From CAZLRH01 sp964562015 (GTDB taxonomy: Bacteria; Verrucomicrobiota; Verrucomicrobiia; Opitutales; JABDGR01), in contig CAZLRH010000013.1 in the NCBI GenBank assembly GCA_964562015.1, forward strand, positions 1 through 64,000: DNA of 64,000 bases, in the 5' to 3' direction. A program made the translations under genes and the position numbers. Shown one piece after another: positions 16,349-25,037 of the stretch (positions within the stretch are counted from its first letter, which is position 1; the number at the start of each line of letters is the position of its first letter). The notes under the pieces are model-generated. The model was not told where the DNA came from, made no database searches, and was given only the letters and a program-made list of their open reading frames with translations.

Positions 16349-17605
16349 CTAGAAAGAAAGGGTCGCACCCGTGCCGATGATGTATTCGTCTTGCTTGCCG
16401 TTGAAGCCACCCGAGAAGTTGGTGTGATTCCAGCGGAATTCCGGTTGCACTTTCAAGTAAGGCAACGGATGCCAGTTGAACGTCAGGGTGTAGCTTTGCA
16501 GCGCGCCATTGACGTCCGGCGACAACACGCCGGAACCGGGGCCAAACGGATTCGGACCACCGTTGATGCCCACGCCTTCGTAGGCATCCAAGTACTCCGC
16601 GCGGAAGGCCAGGCCGTACTTGGGCGTGAAGTCATACCAGATCCAGCCGCCGATCGAAGGGAGGTTGCCCGAGGCGCCCGCCGAGGGATGGAAGCTGAAG
16701 TAGTCGAACTCGAACCCGGTGCCCAACTTCGGCGTAATTTGGTAGCCGCCGATGATGGACCCGCCGTTCGCGTTCAGGGCCCCCGCACCGAAGCCGGCAA
16801 ACCCGATGATATTGAACCACAAATCTTTGGTGGGTTTGAAGTTGATGGAGGCCATGCCCGCCTTTTTGTTGGCGTTGCCGACCGGGCCGGCATACAGGCC
16901 GTTGTCGATGCGCGCGGTCAGGCTGACCCAATCCGTGAACGCATAGTTGGCTTGCACGCCCGCGGACGGACCGTTGCCCGTGTACCACCATTGATAACCC
17001 TGGGAGAAGTTCGGGTTGGCGGCGCCGCCGTCACCGGATTCCCAGTTCAACAAGGAGATCAATTCGCCCGCGCGGACAATCACGCCGCTGCCCAGTGGCA
17101 CGTTTGCCTCCACATAGGCTTCACGCAAGTAGTCGAAGCCGATGATGGCGCTGCCGCTGTTCACAATCGGCGCGTCTTCACCCGCCACGAACGACACCCG
17201 GAACGCCGCGCTCCAGTCCGTATCGCTCCGAACGGCCGGAGTGCTGGCGAAGACCAGCTTGACCTTGTTGACGGAGAAGTTGTTGTTCTTGTTGTTCCAC
17301 AAGTAGCTGGCGATGCGCTGCGACGAGCTGTTGTTCAGGTCGCTGAAATAAGAAGTCGTCACAAAGCCGCTGAGGCTGATGTTGCTGAAGGGCCCCGCCG
17401 GTTTGGGGGCGCCGCTGGGCTCCAGGCCCTGTTTTTGCACCAAGGCCTCGAGCGTCTTAAGACGGTCGCTCAACGCTTGGTTTTGTTGCTGCAAGGAAGC
17501 CAGGGAAGGCGCGTCTTGCGCGAGCGCCCAAGGCGCGCTGCCAGCCAAAACACCGCACAAAAGCGCGCTCCGTCCGAGCATTTTTATGGTGGATGATTTG
17601 TTCAT
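16349..17605 (-). CDS. Outer-membrane porin, first gene of the urea-uptake operon
   Basis: This 418-residue beta-barrel protein has a signal peptide ending near WALAQDA, a coiled-coil-like segment (LASLQQQNQALSDRLKTLEALV) that may act as a periplasmic spacer, and alternating amphipathic strands ending in Phe (GTGATLSF), the usual outer-membrane signature. It resembles the putative-porin families that accompany urea or amide uptake operons. It starts after a GAGAGG Shine-Dalgarno-like site and lies 63 bases upstream of urtA, so both probably share the sigma-54-like promoter at 17698-17714. The proposed job, letting urea through the outer membrane, is inferred from context. Confidence 0.85.
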   Translation of the reverse strand: MNKSSTIKMLGRSALLCGVLAGSAPWALAQDAPSLASLQQQNQALSDRLKTLEALVQKQGLEPSGAPKPAGPFSNISLSGFVTTSYFSDLNNSSSQRIASYLWNNKNNNFSVNKVKLVFASTPAVRSDTDWSAAFRVSFVAGEDAPIVNSGSAIIGFDYLREAYVEANVPLGSGVIVRAGELISLLNWESGDGGAANPNFSQGYQWWYTGNGPSAGVQANYAFTDWVSLTARIDNGLYAGPVGNANKKAGMASINFKPTKDLWFNIIGFAGFGAGALNANGGSIIGGYQITPKLGTGFEFDYFSFHPSAGASGNLPSIGGWIWYDFTPKYGLAFRAEYLDAYEGVGINGGPNPFGPGSGVLSPDVNGALQSYTLTFNWHPLPYLKVQPEFRWNHTNFSGGFNGKQDEYIIGTGATLSF

Positions 17606-17697
17606 AGGATTTACCTCTCAACTGCAATGGGCACCAGCAGTGGTTGTGGTTGATGGTTGATGAGCTTTCAGCCGGTCATTGCAGCGAGGTGGGCTTG

Positions 17698-17714
17698 AGC
17701 AGCCGCGGTGCCAA
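17698..17714 (-). promoter_or_regulatory. Sigma-54-type promoter of the porin-urt operon
   Basis: On the minus strand the sequence is TTGGCACCGCGGCTGCT. It matches the RpoN consensus TTGGCAC-N5-TTGCT at the GG (-24) and GC (-12) dinucleotides, which have the correct 12-base spacing; the only core deviation is C for T in the -12 half. It would start transcription near 17688, giving a leader of about 80 bases before the porin start. RpoN control fits nitrogen limitation. NtrC sites could not be assigned. Confidence 0.65.
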
Positions 17715-18098
17715 TCTGTGACAATCACGTCAAAATTCAGTGAAAAACCCGCGGCGAATTTTTCCCTTCCAAAGCACCCCGCCGTTATCATCGCGCTCCT
17801 CCTGCGAAAATTTATTATTATTTGACAACTGAATTCGCCTCGGCGAAAGGCCCCGCGGCGATTGGTTGCTGGAGCAGAAAGCGTGCCCATATCCGCGCGC
17901 CGGATTTTTCGGCCGGGGTGGGGTGGAATATTTTGCTCCCCGCCCGCAACTCTGGCCTGGATTCGACCCCGGCATCCTCCGGCGTGCGCGCGCCGGGGTG
18001 GCCCCCCGCCGCAGCAAACCGAAGAAATTTCCGCCGTAGTTACGGGCCCAGCAGGCGCAGCGAAAAGTTTTGCCTCCGCCCGTCAAAAGAACCGGCAA
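17715..18098. other. Divergent regulatory region between porin and allophanate hydrolase
   Basis: This spacer separates the two sigma-54-like promoters and should hold the binding sites of a shared enhancer-binding activator. An AT-rich patch occurs at about 17808-17832. No convincing gene was found. The frame at 17730-18410 on the minus strand overlaps the start of the real amidase gene and shows no family features. Confidence 0.5.
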
Positions 18099-18114
18099 TG
18101 GCATGGACTGTGCT
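18099..18114 (+). promoter_or_regulatory. Sigma-54-type promoter of the urea amidolyase genes
   Basis: TGGCATGGACTGTGCT matches the RpoN consensus TGGCAC-G-N4-TTGCW at GG and GC with the exact 12-base spacing. The expected start site is about 18126. The ATG at 18148 would then be the first usable start of the downstream gene; candidates at 18070 and 18103 would lie upstream of or inside the promoter. It mirrors the minus-strand element at 17698-17714. Confidence 0.6.
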
Positions 18115-18147
18115 GGGGTTCGTGGCGGATTTAAACTTGTGCACAAG

Positions 18148-19965
18148 ATGGCCGACTTCTCTGAGGATGGCCCGGCTCCGACCATCCGCTCCTGGCGCAC
18201 CGCCCCTGCCGGACCCCTCGCCTGGTCGCGGGTCGCGGCGCTTTTGCAAAAGTTGCCGCCCACCGATCCGGCGTGGATTTTGCGCTTAACGCCGGCGCAG
18301 GTGGAGACGCAATTCCGCACCCTGGCCGAGCGCGGCAAGACCGAGGCGCTGCCGTTGTTCGGCGTCCCCTTCGCCGTCAAAGACAACATCGACGTCGCGG
18401 GCCTGCCCACGACCGCCGCGTGCCCGGAGTTTTCTTATGTGGCGGAAAAAACCGCACCGACGGTGCAACGTCTTTTGGACGCGGGAGCCATCCTGATCGG
18501 AAAAACCAATCTGGACCAGTTCGCCACCGGTCTCGTCGGCACGCGTTCACCCTACGGCGCGGTGCCGAACACTTTTAATGCCCGCTATATCTGCGGCGGC
18601 TCCAGCGCCGGCTCTGCGGCAGTCGTCGCCCAGGGCTTGGTGCCGTTCGCGCTTGGCACGGATACCGCCGGGTCGGGGCGCGTGCCCGCGGGTTTTAACA
18701 ATCTCGTGGGCTTGAAGCCGACGCGCGGCTGGCTGAGCACGCGGGGCGTCCTGCCGGCCTGCCGCACCTTGGATTGCGTGTCCGTTTTCGCCTCTACAGT
18801 GGAAGATGCGGCATTAGTGGCGAGCATCGCCGGCAGCCCCGATGTGGACGGCTACTCGCGCGCCGTCCCGCCGCGGGCGCTCACGAAACGGCTGCCGGCC
18901 CGCCCCAAACTGGGCGTTCCGCTGCGGCCGGATTGGTTCGGTGACACTCAAGCCGAGGCGGCCTTTGCCCAGGCTGGCGCCCAAGTTGAGAAAATGGGCG
19001 CCACGGTGGTGCCGCTGGATTTTACGCCGCTTTTCGAAACGGCTGCGCTCCTTTATCAGGGCCCGTGGGTGGCGGAGCGTTATGCGGCCATCGAAGAATT
19101 TATTAAAGCGCGGCCTGACGCCATCCATCCGGTGGTGCGGGGCATCCTCGAAAAGGCCACGCAATACAGTGCAGTGGCGACGTTCAAAGCCCACTACCGC
19201 CTCGCCGAGCTGAAGCGCACCTGCGATGCGTTGCTCGCGCAAGTCGATGCCTTGCTCGTGCCCACGACCCCGACGATTTACACCCTCGACGAAATTGCCG
19301 CCAAGCCGGTCGAGCTCAACAGCCGCTTGGGCACGTACACCAATTTCGTCAACTTGCTCGATTGGTGCGCCCTCTCGCTGCCCGCCGGTTTCCGCGGCGA
19401 TGGGCTGCCTTTCGGCATCACCTTGATCGGCCCGGCGTGGGCCGACGCCGCTCTGGCGGAATTCGGCCTGCGCTGGCAAAATCACGCACCGTGGAAGCTG
19501 GGCGCCACCGGGATGCCGATGCCCGAGAGCGCTGCGACGTTGCCATTTCCATCGGCGCAGAATGTGCGCCTGGCCGTCGTCGGCGCGCATCTTTCCGGCA
19601 TGCCGCTGAACGGACAGCTCACGGAACGCGGCGCGGTTTTAGTCGAGCAGACCACGACGAGTTCCGACTACCAGTTTTATGCGCTGCCCGGCACCGTTCC
19701 CCCCAAGCCCGGATTGGTGAAGACCGGCCAGGGAGCGCCGATCATCGTCGAACTTTGGGACGTGCCGGTGGAGGCGTTCGGTTCTTTCGTCGCGCTCATT
19801 CCCTCGCCCCTGGGCATCGGCACGCTGGCGTTGGCCGATGGCCGGCAGGTCAAAGGATTTATCTGCGAACCGTGGGCCACCGTGGGCGCCCGCGACATCA
19901 CTTCTTTTGGCGGCTGGCGCGCCTTCATGGCTGAAGTGGCGCGCGCAAACCCGCCCAAATCCTAG
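18148..19965 (+). CDS. atzF: Allophanate hydrolase (amidase-signature enzyme)
   Basis: The protein is 605 residues from the ATG at 18148, a start chosen because the frame's earlier ATGs precede or overlap the sigma-54-like promoter. The amidase-signature triad is present: Lys78 in FGVPFAVKDNID, the serine pair at 152-153 in CGGSSAGSAAVV and Ser176 in GTDTAGSGRVPAG. A C-terminal domain (about 450-605), ending in GARDITSFGGWRAFM, is the second domain of full-length AtzF/DUR1 allophanate hydrolases. It splits allophanate, made by the next gene, into ammonia and CO2. It ends 13 bases before the urea carboxylase gene. Confidence 0.93.
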   Translation: MADFSEDGPAPTIRSWRTAPAGPLAWSRVAALLQKLPPTDPAWILRLTPAQVETQFRTLAERGKTEALPLFGVPFAVKDNIDVAGLPTTAACPEFSYVAEKTAPTVQRLLDAGAILIGKTNLDQFATGLVGTRSPYGAVPNTFNARYICGGSSAGSAAVVAQGLVPFALGTDTAGSGRVPAGFNNLVGLKPTRGWLSTRGVLPACRTLDCVSVFASTVEDAALVASIAGSPDVDGYSRAVPPRALTKRLPARPKLGVPLRPDWFGDTQAEAAFAQAGAQVEKMGATVVPLDFTPLFETAALLYQGPWVAERYAAIEEFIKARPDAIHPVVRGILEKATQYSAVATFKAHYRLAELKRTCDALLAQVDALLVPTTPTIYTLDEIAAKPVELNSRLGTYTNFVNLLDWCALSLPAGFRGDGLPFGITLIGPAWADAALAEFGLRWQNHAPWKLGATGMPMPESAATLPFPSAQNVRLAVVGAHLSGMPLNGQLTERGAVLVEQTTTSSDYQFYALPGTVPPKPGLVKTGQGAPIIVELWDVPVEAFGSFVALIPSPLGIGTLALADGRQVKGFICEPWATVGARDITSFGGWRAFMAEVARANPPKS

Positions 19966-19978
19966 ACACCACCTGTTT

Positions 19979-22900
19979 ATGTTTCACACCGTTTTAATCG
20001 CCAACCGCGGCGAAATCGCCGTCCGCATCGCCCGCACGCTCAAACGCCTGGGCATTAAAAGTGTCGCCGTGCATTCCGAGGCGGATCGCAACAGCGCCCA
20101 CGTCACCGCCGCCGATGTGGCGGTTTCCCTCGGCGGAAATTCCGCGGCGGAAAGTTACCTGCGCGGCGACTTGATCATCGCGGCCGCACTGAGCACGGGC
20201 GCGCAAGCCATCATTCCCGGCTATGGCTTCCTCTCGGAAAACACCAAATTTGCCGATGCCTGCGCGCAAGCCGGCCTCGTGTTCGTCGGGCCGACGCCCG
20301 ATCAGATTCGCCGCTTCGGCCTGAAGCACGAGTCGCGGGAAATTGCGAAGGCGGCAAATGTGCCGCTCACGCCCGGCACCGGCTTGCTCGCCAGTCTGGC
20401 GGAAGCGCAAAAACTGGCCGCGCAACTCGGTTACCCGGTCATGCTCAAGAGCACGGCGGGCGGCGGCGGCATCGGCCTCACCCGCTGCGCGAAAGAAGAA
20501 GACTTGAACGCGGCCTTTGAGTCGGTGCAGCGCCTGGGCAAGAATTTTTTCAGCGACAGCGGCGTCTTTCTCGAACGCTATGTGGACAACGCCCGCCATG
20601 TGGAAGTCCAGATTTTCGGCGACGGCCGCGGCAAGGTGGTCGCCTTGGGCGAGCGCGATTGCTCGATCCAGCGGCGCAACCAGAAGGTGGTGGAGGAAAC
20701 GCCCGCGCCCCGTTTGCCCGCGGCCACGCGCACCCAGTTGCTCGCGTCCGCCGTGCGGTTGGGGGAAGCCGTCGGCTACGCCAATGCCGGCACCGTGGAG
20801 TTTATTTACGACGCCGCCCGCGACGCCTTCTACTTTCTCGAAGTCAACACGCGCCTCCAGGTCGAGCACCCCATCACCGAAGCCGTTACGGGCGTTGACC
20901 TCGTGGAATGGATGATTCGCACTGCCGCCGGGGAGCCGCCCGACCTCGCCAAATTTGCCGCGCAACCCCAAGGGGCCGCCATCGAAGTGCGCATTTACGC
21001 GGAAGATCCCGTCAAGAATTTCCAACCTTCGCCGGGCGTGCTGACGGAAGTACTGTTCCCTGCGGATGTCCGGCTCGACGGCTGGATTTCCACCGGGACG
21101 GAAGTCTCGCCGCACTACGACCCGATGCTGGCCAAGCTTATCGTGCACGGCACGGACCGCGCCGATGCCATCGCCAAGCTCGAGGTCGCGCTGGCCAAGA
21201 CCCGCCTCTCCGGCATTGCGACGAACCTGGAATACCTGCGGCAGATCATTGCCTCGAAGCCCTTCCGGGACGGTTTGGTTTCCACCCGCTTTCTCGAAAG
21301 TTTTGCGTTTCATCCGCCGGTCATCGAAGTGACCGAGCCCGGCACTTACACCACCGTGCAGGACTATCCCGGTCGCATCGGTTATTGGGATGTCGGCGTT
21401 CCGCCCTCGGGGCCGATGGATGATTATGCGTTTCGGTTCGCCAACCGCATCGTGGGCAACCACCCGAGCGCGGCGGCTATTGAAACCACGCTCATTGGTC
21501 CCACCCTGCGTTTTCATCGCGCCGCCATCGTTGCGCTGACGGGCGCCAAAACTCCGGCCACCTTGGACGGCCAATTGGTCCCGTGGTGGGCGCCGTTCGA
21601 AGTCAAAACCGGTCAGGTGCTAAAAATCGGCAAGGCGACTTCGGGCTGCCGCAGTTATATCGCCATTCGCGAGGGCATCGATGTGCCGGTTTACCTCGGG
21701 TCAAAATCGACGTTTGCGCTCGGCCAGTTCGGCGGGCATGCGGGCCGGCCTTTGCGCGGGGGCGACATGCTCACCATCAACAACCCGGCGCTGCCCAACT
21801 CCAACACCCCGGCTCCGCCCTACGCGCCCGCGGCCGCGCCCGTTTCGCTGATTCCAGAATATCAGAACCACTGGACGGTCGGGGTGCTGTATGGCCCGCA
21901 TGGGGCGCCGGATTTTTTCACGGAAGATTCCATCAAGCAGTTCTTCGCGACGGACTGGGAGGTGCATTACAACTCGAACCGCCTCGGCGTGCGCCTCAAC
22001 GGGCCGAAGCCGTCCTGGGCGCGCAGTGACGGCGGCGAAGCCGGCCTGCACCCGTCCAATGTGCACGATTGTGAATACGCCGTCGGCTCCATCAATTTTA
22101 CCGGGGACATGCCTGTGATTCTCACGCGCGACGGGCCGAGCCTCGGCGGCTTTGTCTGTCCGGTCACCATCGTGAAGGCGGAATTGTGGAAAATCGGCCA
22201 GGTGAAACCCGGCGACCGGATTCGCTTTAAACAGATGGAATTCGCCGAGGCCCTCGCCTTGGAGCAAAGCCGCGACGAGTCTGTGGCGAAGCTCGCGGAC
22301 CTGGCCCCGGCGAAATCATCCAGCCCGGCGGCGAAACTTCCACGCACCGTCTCGCCTTGTGTCCTGGCGGAAATTCCCGCTCAGGGCAGCCAGCCTGCCG
22401 TGGCCTATCGCCAGGCCGGCGATAAATACATTCTGATAGAATATGGTCCCATGGTGCTCGACTTGCGCCTGCGTTTTCGGATTTACGAATTGATGGAGGC
22501 CTTGAAGCACGAGCCCATCGCCGGCGTGCTGGAACTCTCGCCCGGCGTGCGTTCGCTGCAAATTCACTACGACAGCCGCATCATTTCCCAGGGGAAGCTG
22601 CTGGAGGCGTTGATGGCGCTCGAGGCCCGCCTGCCCGACGTGCATAAAATCAAAATCCCCACCCGCATTGTGCGCCTGCCCATGGCGTGGCAGGACTCCG
22701 CCACGCTGGATGCCATCGCGCGTTATCGGCAGTCGGTCCGCGACACCGCTCCGTGGTTGCCCAGCAACGTCGAGTTCATGCGCCGGATTAACGGCCTCGC
22801 CTCCGTCGATGAAGTGCAAAAAACGATTTTTGACACCAGCTACATGATTCTCGGACTGGGCGACGTTTATCTCGGCGCCCCCTGCGCCGTGCCGGTGGAC

Positions 22901-23605
22901 CCGCGCCATCGCCTGCTCACCTCCAAATATAATCCAGCGCGCACCTTCACCGCCGAAGGCACGGTGGGCATCGGCGGCGTGTACATGTGCATCTACGGCA
23001 TGGATTCTCCGGGCGGCTACCAATTGATTGGACGCACGCTGCCCATCTGGAACAAGTTCCTCAAAAATCCCGTGTTCGGCAACGGCGAGCCGTGGTTGCT
23101 GAAATTCTTTGACCAAGTGCGTTTCTATCCGGTCGAGGAGGCCAAGCTGACTGAAATGCGTGACGCCTTTCGCGAGGGCCGTCTGACGATTGACATCGAG
23201 GAGCAGGTTTTTGATCTGGCGAGCCACGAAAAATTCCTGGAGGACAACGCCGCCAGCATCGCGGCTTTCAAGGCCCGGCAAAAAACCGCCTTCGAAGCCG
23301 AAGTGGCGCGCTGGCAGGCTGACGCCGCCACTACCGCCACCGACACGAACGCGCCCGCCGCCAAGCCCACGCTGGAAGTGGATGGGCACGTGGTCGCCGT
23401 CGAAATCAGCGGCAACATCTGGAAGTTGCTCGTCGAGCCCGGCAAGGCTGTCGCGGTCGGCGACCCGTTGGTCATTGTCGAAGCCATGAAGATGGAAATC
23501 ACGGTGATGGCCACCGTGGCGGGCACCGTGCACACGATTCACTGCAAACCGGGCCGGCCTGTCACGGTCGGCGATCCGTTGCTGGTCATCACGGTCGCCG
23601 AATAA
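19979..23605 (+). CDS. uca: Urea carboxylase, biotin-dependent
   Basis: The protein is 1208 residues from the ATG at 19979, where MFHTVLIANRGEIAVRIART begins the biotin carboxylase domain; the frame is open 141 bases further upstream inside the previous gene. The order is biotin carboxylase (1-450, with TAGGGGIGLTR and EVNTRLQVEHPITEAVTG), KipA-like and KipI-like carboxyltransferase halves (470-1070), and a biotinyl domain with the biotin Lys1171 in VEAMKMEITV. It converts urea, bicarbonate and ATP to allophanate. Related enzymes carboxylate guanidine instead, but those come with carboxyguanidine deiminase genes, which are absent here, while the urt genes are next door. Urea is therefore the better substrate call. 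Confidence 0.93.
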   Translation: MFHTVLIANRGEIAVRIARTLKRLGIKSVAVHSEADRNSAHVTAADVAVSLGGNSAAESYLRGDLIIAAALSTGAQAIIPGYGFLSENTKFADACAQAGLVFVGPTPDQIRRFGLKHESREIAKAANVPLTPGTGLLASLAEAQKLAAQLGYPVMLKSTAGGGGIGLTRCAKEEDLNAAFESVQRLGKNFFSDSGVFLERYVDNARHVEVQIFGDGRGKVVALGERDCSIQRRNQKVVEETPAPRLPAATRTQLLASAVRLGEAVGYANAGTVEFIYDAARDAFYFLEVNTRLQVEHPITEAVTGVDLVEWMIRTAAGEPPDLAKFAAQPQGAAIEVRIYAEDPVKNFQPSPGVLTEVLFPADVRLDGWISTGTEVSPHYDPMLAKLIVHGTDRADAIAKLEVALAKTRLSGIATNLEYLRQIIASKPFRDGLVSTRFLESFAFHPPVIEVTEPGTYTTVQDYPGRIGYWDVGVPPSGPMDDYAFRFANRIVGNHPSAAAIETTLIGPTLRFHRAAIVALTGAKTPATLDGQLVPWWAPFEVKTGQVLKIGKATSGCRSYIAIREGIDVPVYLGSKSTFALGQFGGHAGRPLRGGDMLTINNPALPNSNTPAPPYAPAAAPVSLIPEYQNHWTVGVLYGPHGAPDFFTEDSIKQFFATDWEVHYNSNRLGVRLNGPKPSWARSDGGEAGLHPSNVHDCEYAVGSINFTGDMPVILTRDGPSLGGFVCPVTIVKAELWKIGQVKPGDRIRFKQMEFAEALALEQSRDESVAKLADLAPAKSSSPAAKLPRTVSPCVLAEIPAQGSQPAVAYRQAGDKYILIEYGPMVLDLRLRFRIYELMEALKHEPIAGVLELSPGVRSLQIHYDSRIISQGKLLEALMALEARLPDVHKIKIPTRIVRLPMAWQDSATLDAIARYRQSVRDTAPWLPSNVEFMRRINGLASVDEVQKTIFDTSYMILGLGDVYLGAPCAVPVDPRHRLLTSKYNPARTFTAEGTVGIGGVYMCIYGMDSPGGYQLIGRTLPIWNKFLKNPVFGNGEPWLLKFFDQVRFYPVEEAKLTEMRDAFREGRLTIDIEEQVFDLASHEKFLEDNAASIAAFKARQKTAFEAEVARWQADAATTATDTNAPAAKPTLEVDGHVVAVEISGNIWKLLVEPGKAVAVGDPLVIVEAMKMEITVMATVAGTVHTIHCKPGRPVTVGDPLLVITVAE

Positions 23606-23700
23606 TCGTCACTGCCTTTGGCCGGCGTTACTTTTTCCATCTTTTCGAGCAGACTTCGGATTGCCATTGCCCTCCGGCCTTCTTGGAGAAATATTTCCCC

Positions 23701-24975
23701 ATGCCGACTCATTTTGGGGCCAAGTTTTGGACTGCTTCCTTCGCCGTCTGCCTGTGGGTCGCGGCTTTGGCGCCCGCCTCCGCCCAGCCGGTGACGTACG
23801 TCTCGCCGTTTCAAATCAGCCTGTCCGCAAACATCGGGGCCTGGACCTCCGACATCGCCGCGCGCAACACCACGGTCAACACCAACGACGGCACTTGGTA
23901 CACGACCCCGCCGACGGTGCTGGGCTACGGCCCGACGAACGTCCAGCTCTTTTCCACGGCGACGCCCATCACCCCGGCGAATCAAGCCGTCGAAAATATT
24001 ATCCAATTCGACCGCGGCCTGGCCTACGACACCTCGGTCGCCATCAATTCGCCGCCGCCGGGCGTGGACCCCACGACCTTTGACGAGCAGCGCCTGCTCT
24101 ACGTGGCCAGTACGTTAATCGGCACGCCCTACCAGCACATCCATCTCCCCACGTTTGATCCCTGGACCAACGGCTACACCGTGGCCCCCGGCCCGCCGCC
24201 CAACTGGCCGTGGGCTCCCGTCAGCAACGCCGTGCAAAACTTCACCACCCAGGGCGCGCTGGTTAATAATATATATCAGGCGCAGTACGGCACCGGCACC
24301 TCCGGCATCGATTGCACCGATTTTGCCGCCTACCTTTACAATGTCGCCCTCGGCATCCAGATGCCCTCCGGCACCTCCACGCAAATCACTTTTTCCACCA
24401 ATAACCAACCCTCGCCCGGCAACACGCCGTCTTCCGCCGTGCTGGCCGCCGACGGCGCCGTCATTAATCCGAATTTCCTCGAGTCCCCTAATTACGGTAC
24501 GGGCAATATCAATCTGCCCGGCAGTCTCGACAGCGTCATTTCCCAACTGCACCCCGGCGATTTGCTCTACATCTCGGGCAATCCCGGCGCCTCCATCTCC
24601 CACGTTGTCGTGTGGCTCGGCATCTACGGCACCAATGTCGGCGGCGGTTCCACGGGCGTGCCTCTGGTCATCAGCAGCCACGACAACACCCCCTCGATTT
24701 TCGACGTGTGGGGCAGCAATATCGACCCGGTCACGGGCTTGCCCATCGACCCCAACACCGGCTTGCCCATTGATCCGACGGACAACGCCGCCATCGCCCA
24801 GTATCTCCCGCCTCCGGGCGTCGAAATCCTGCCCTTCACCGACAATACTTGGTTTTATCAAAACTTCGCAGTCGCCAGCCAAATCCTCCCGGCCCCGGTG
24901 CCCGAACCCGCCCTCACCGCATTAGGCCTGAGCCTCGCGGCCTTTGTCGGCGCGGGCTTTTGGCGGCGGAAGTAA
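23701..24975 (+). CDS. PEP-CTERM protein with NlpC/P60-like cysteine peptidase domain
   Basis: The protein is 424 residues from the ATG at 23701. An N-terminal signal peptide ends at PASAQP. The C terminus is a PEP-CTERM sorting tail: PVPEPALTAL, a hydrophobic helix, then WRRK. Between them is an NlpC/P60-like core with Cys205 in SGIDCTDFAAYLYN, His301 in ISHVVVWLG and a possible third residue, His327, in VISSHDN. LHPGDLLYISG precedes the His as in NlpC/P60. A short Asp-Pro repeat (DPVTGLPIDPNTGLPIDP, around residue 345) is unusual. It is probably exported and sorted to the envelope or exopolysaccharide and may cut peptidoglycan-type bonds. PEP-CTERM peptidases of this family are not a familiar combination. 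Confidence 0.75.
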   Translation: MPTHFGAKFWTASFAVCLWVAALAPASAQPVTYVSPFQISLSANIGAWTSDIAARNTTVNTNDGTWYTTPPTVLGYGPTNVQLFSTATPITPANQAVENIIQFDRGLAYDTSVAINSPPPGVDPTTFDEQRLLYVASTLIGTPYQHIHLPTFDPWTNGYTVAPGPPPNWPWAPVSNAVQNFTTQGALVNNIYQAQYGTGTSGIDCTDFAAYLYNVALGIQMPSGTSTQITFSTNNQPSPGNTPSSAVLAADGAVINPNFLESPNYGTGNINLPGSLDSVISQLHPGDLLYISGNPGASISHVVVWLGIYGTNVGGGSTGVPLVISSHDNTPSIFDVWGSNIDPVTGLPIDPNTGLPIDPTDNAAIAQYLPPPGVEILPFTDNTWFYQNFAVASQILPAPVPEPALTALGLSLAAFVGAGFWRRK

Positions 24976-25037
24976 GCCGGGTCGGCTTCGTAACTATCCT
25001 TGTCCTGTGCTGGTGCACGGCCTTTTTTCCCGGTCGT

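Noticed and set aside
17606..18147. Guanidine (ykkC) riboswitch before the carboxylase genes
   Set aside because: No ykkC-like conserved core was seen, and the neighbours are urea transporters and not guanidine exporters or deiminases.
19994..21574. Large minus-strand frame of 526 residues
   Set aside because: It lies opposite the biotin carboxylase domain and has no family features.
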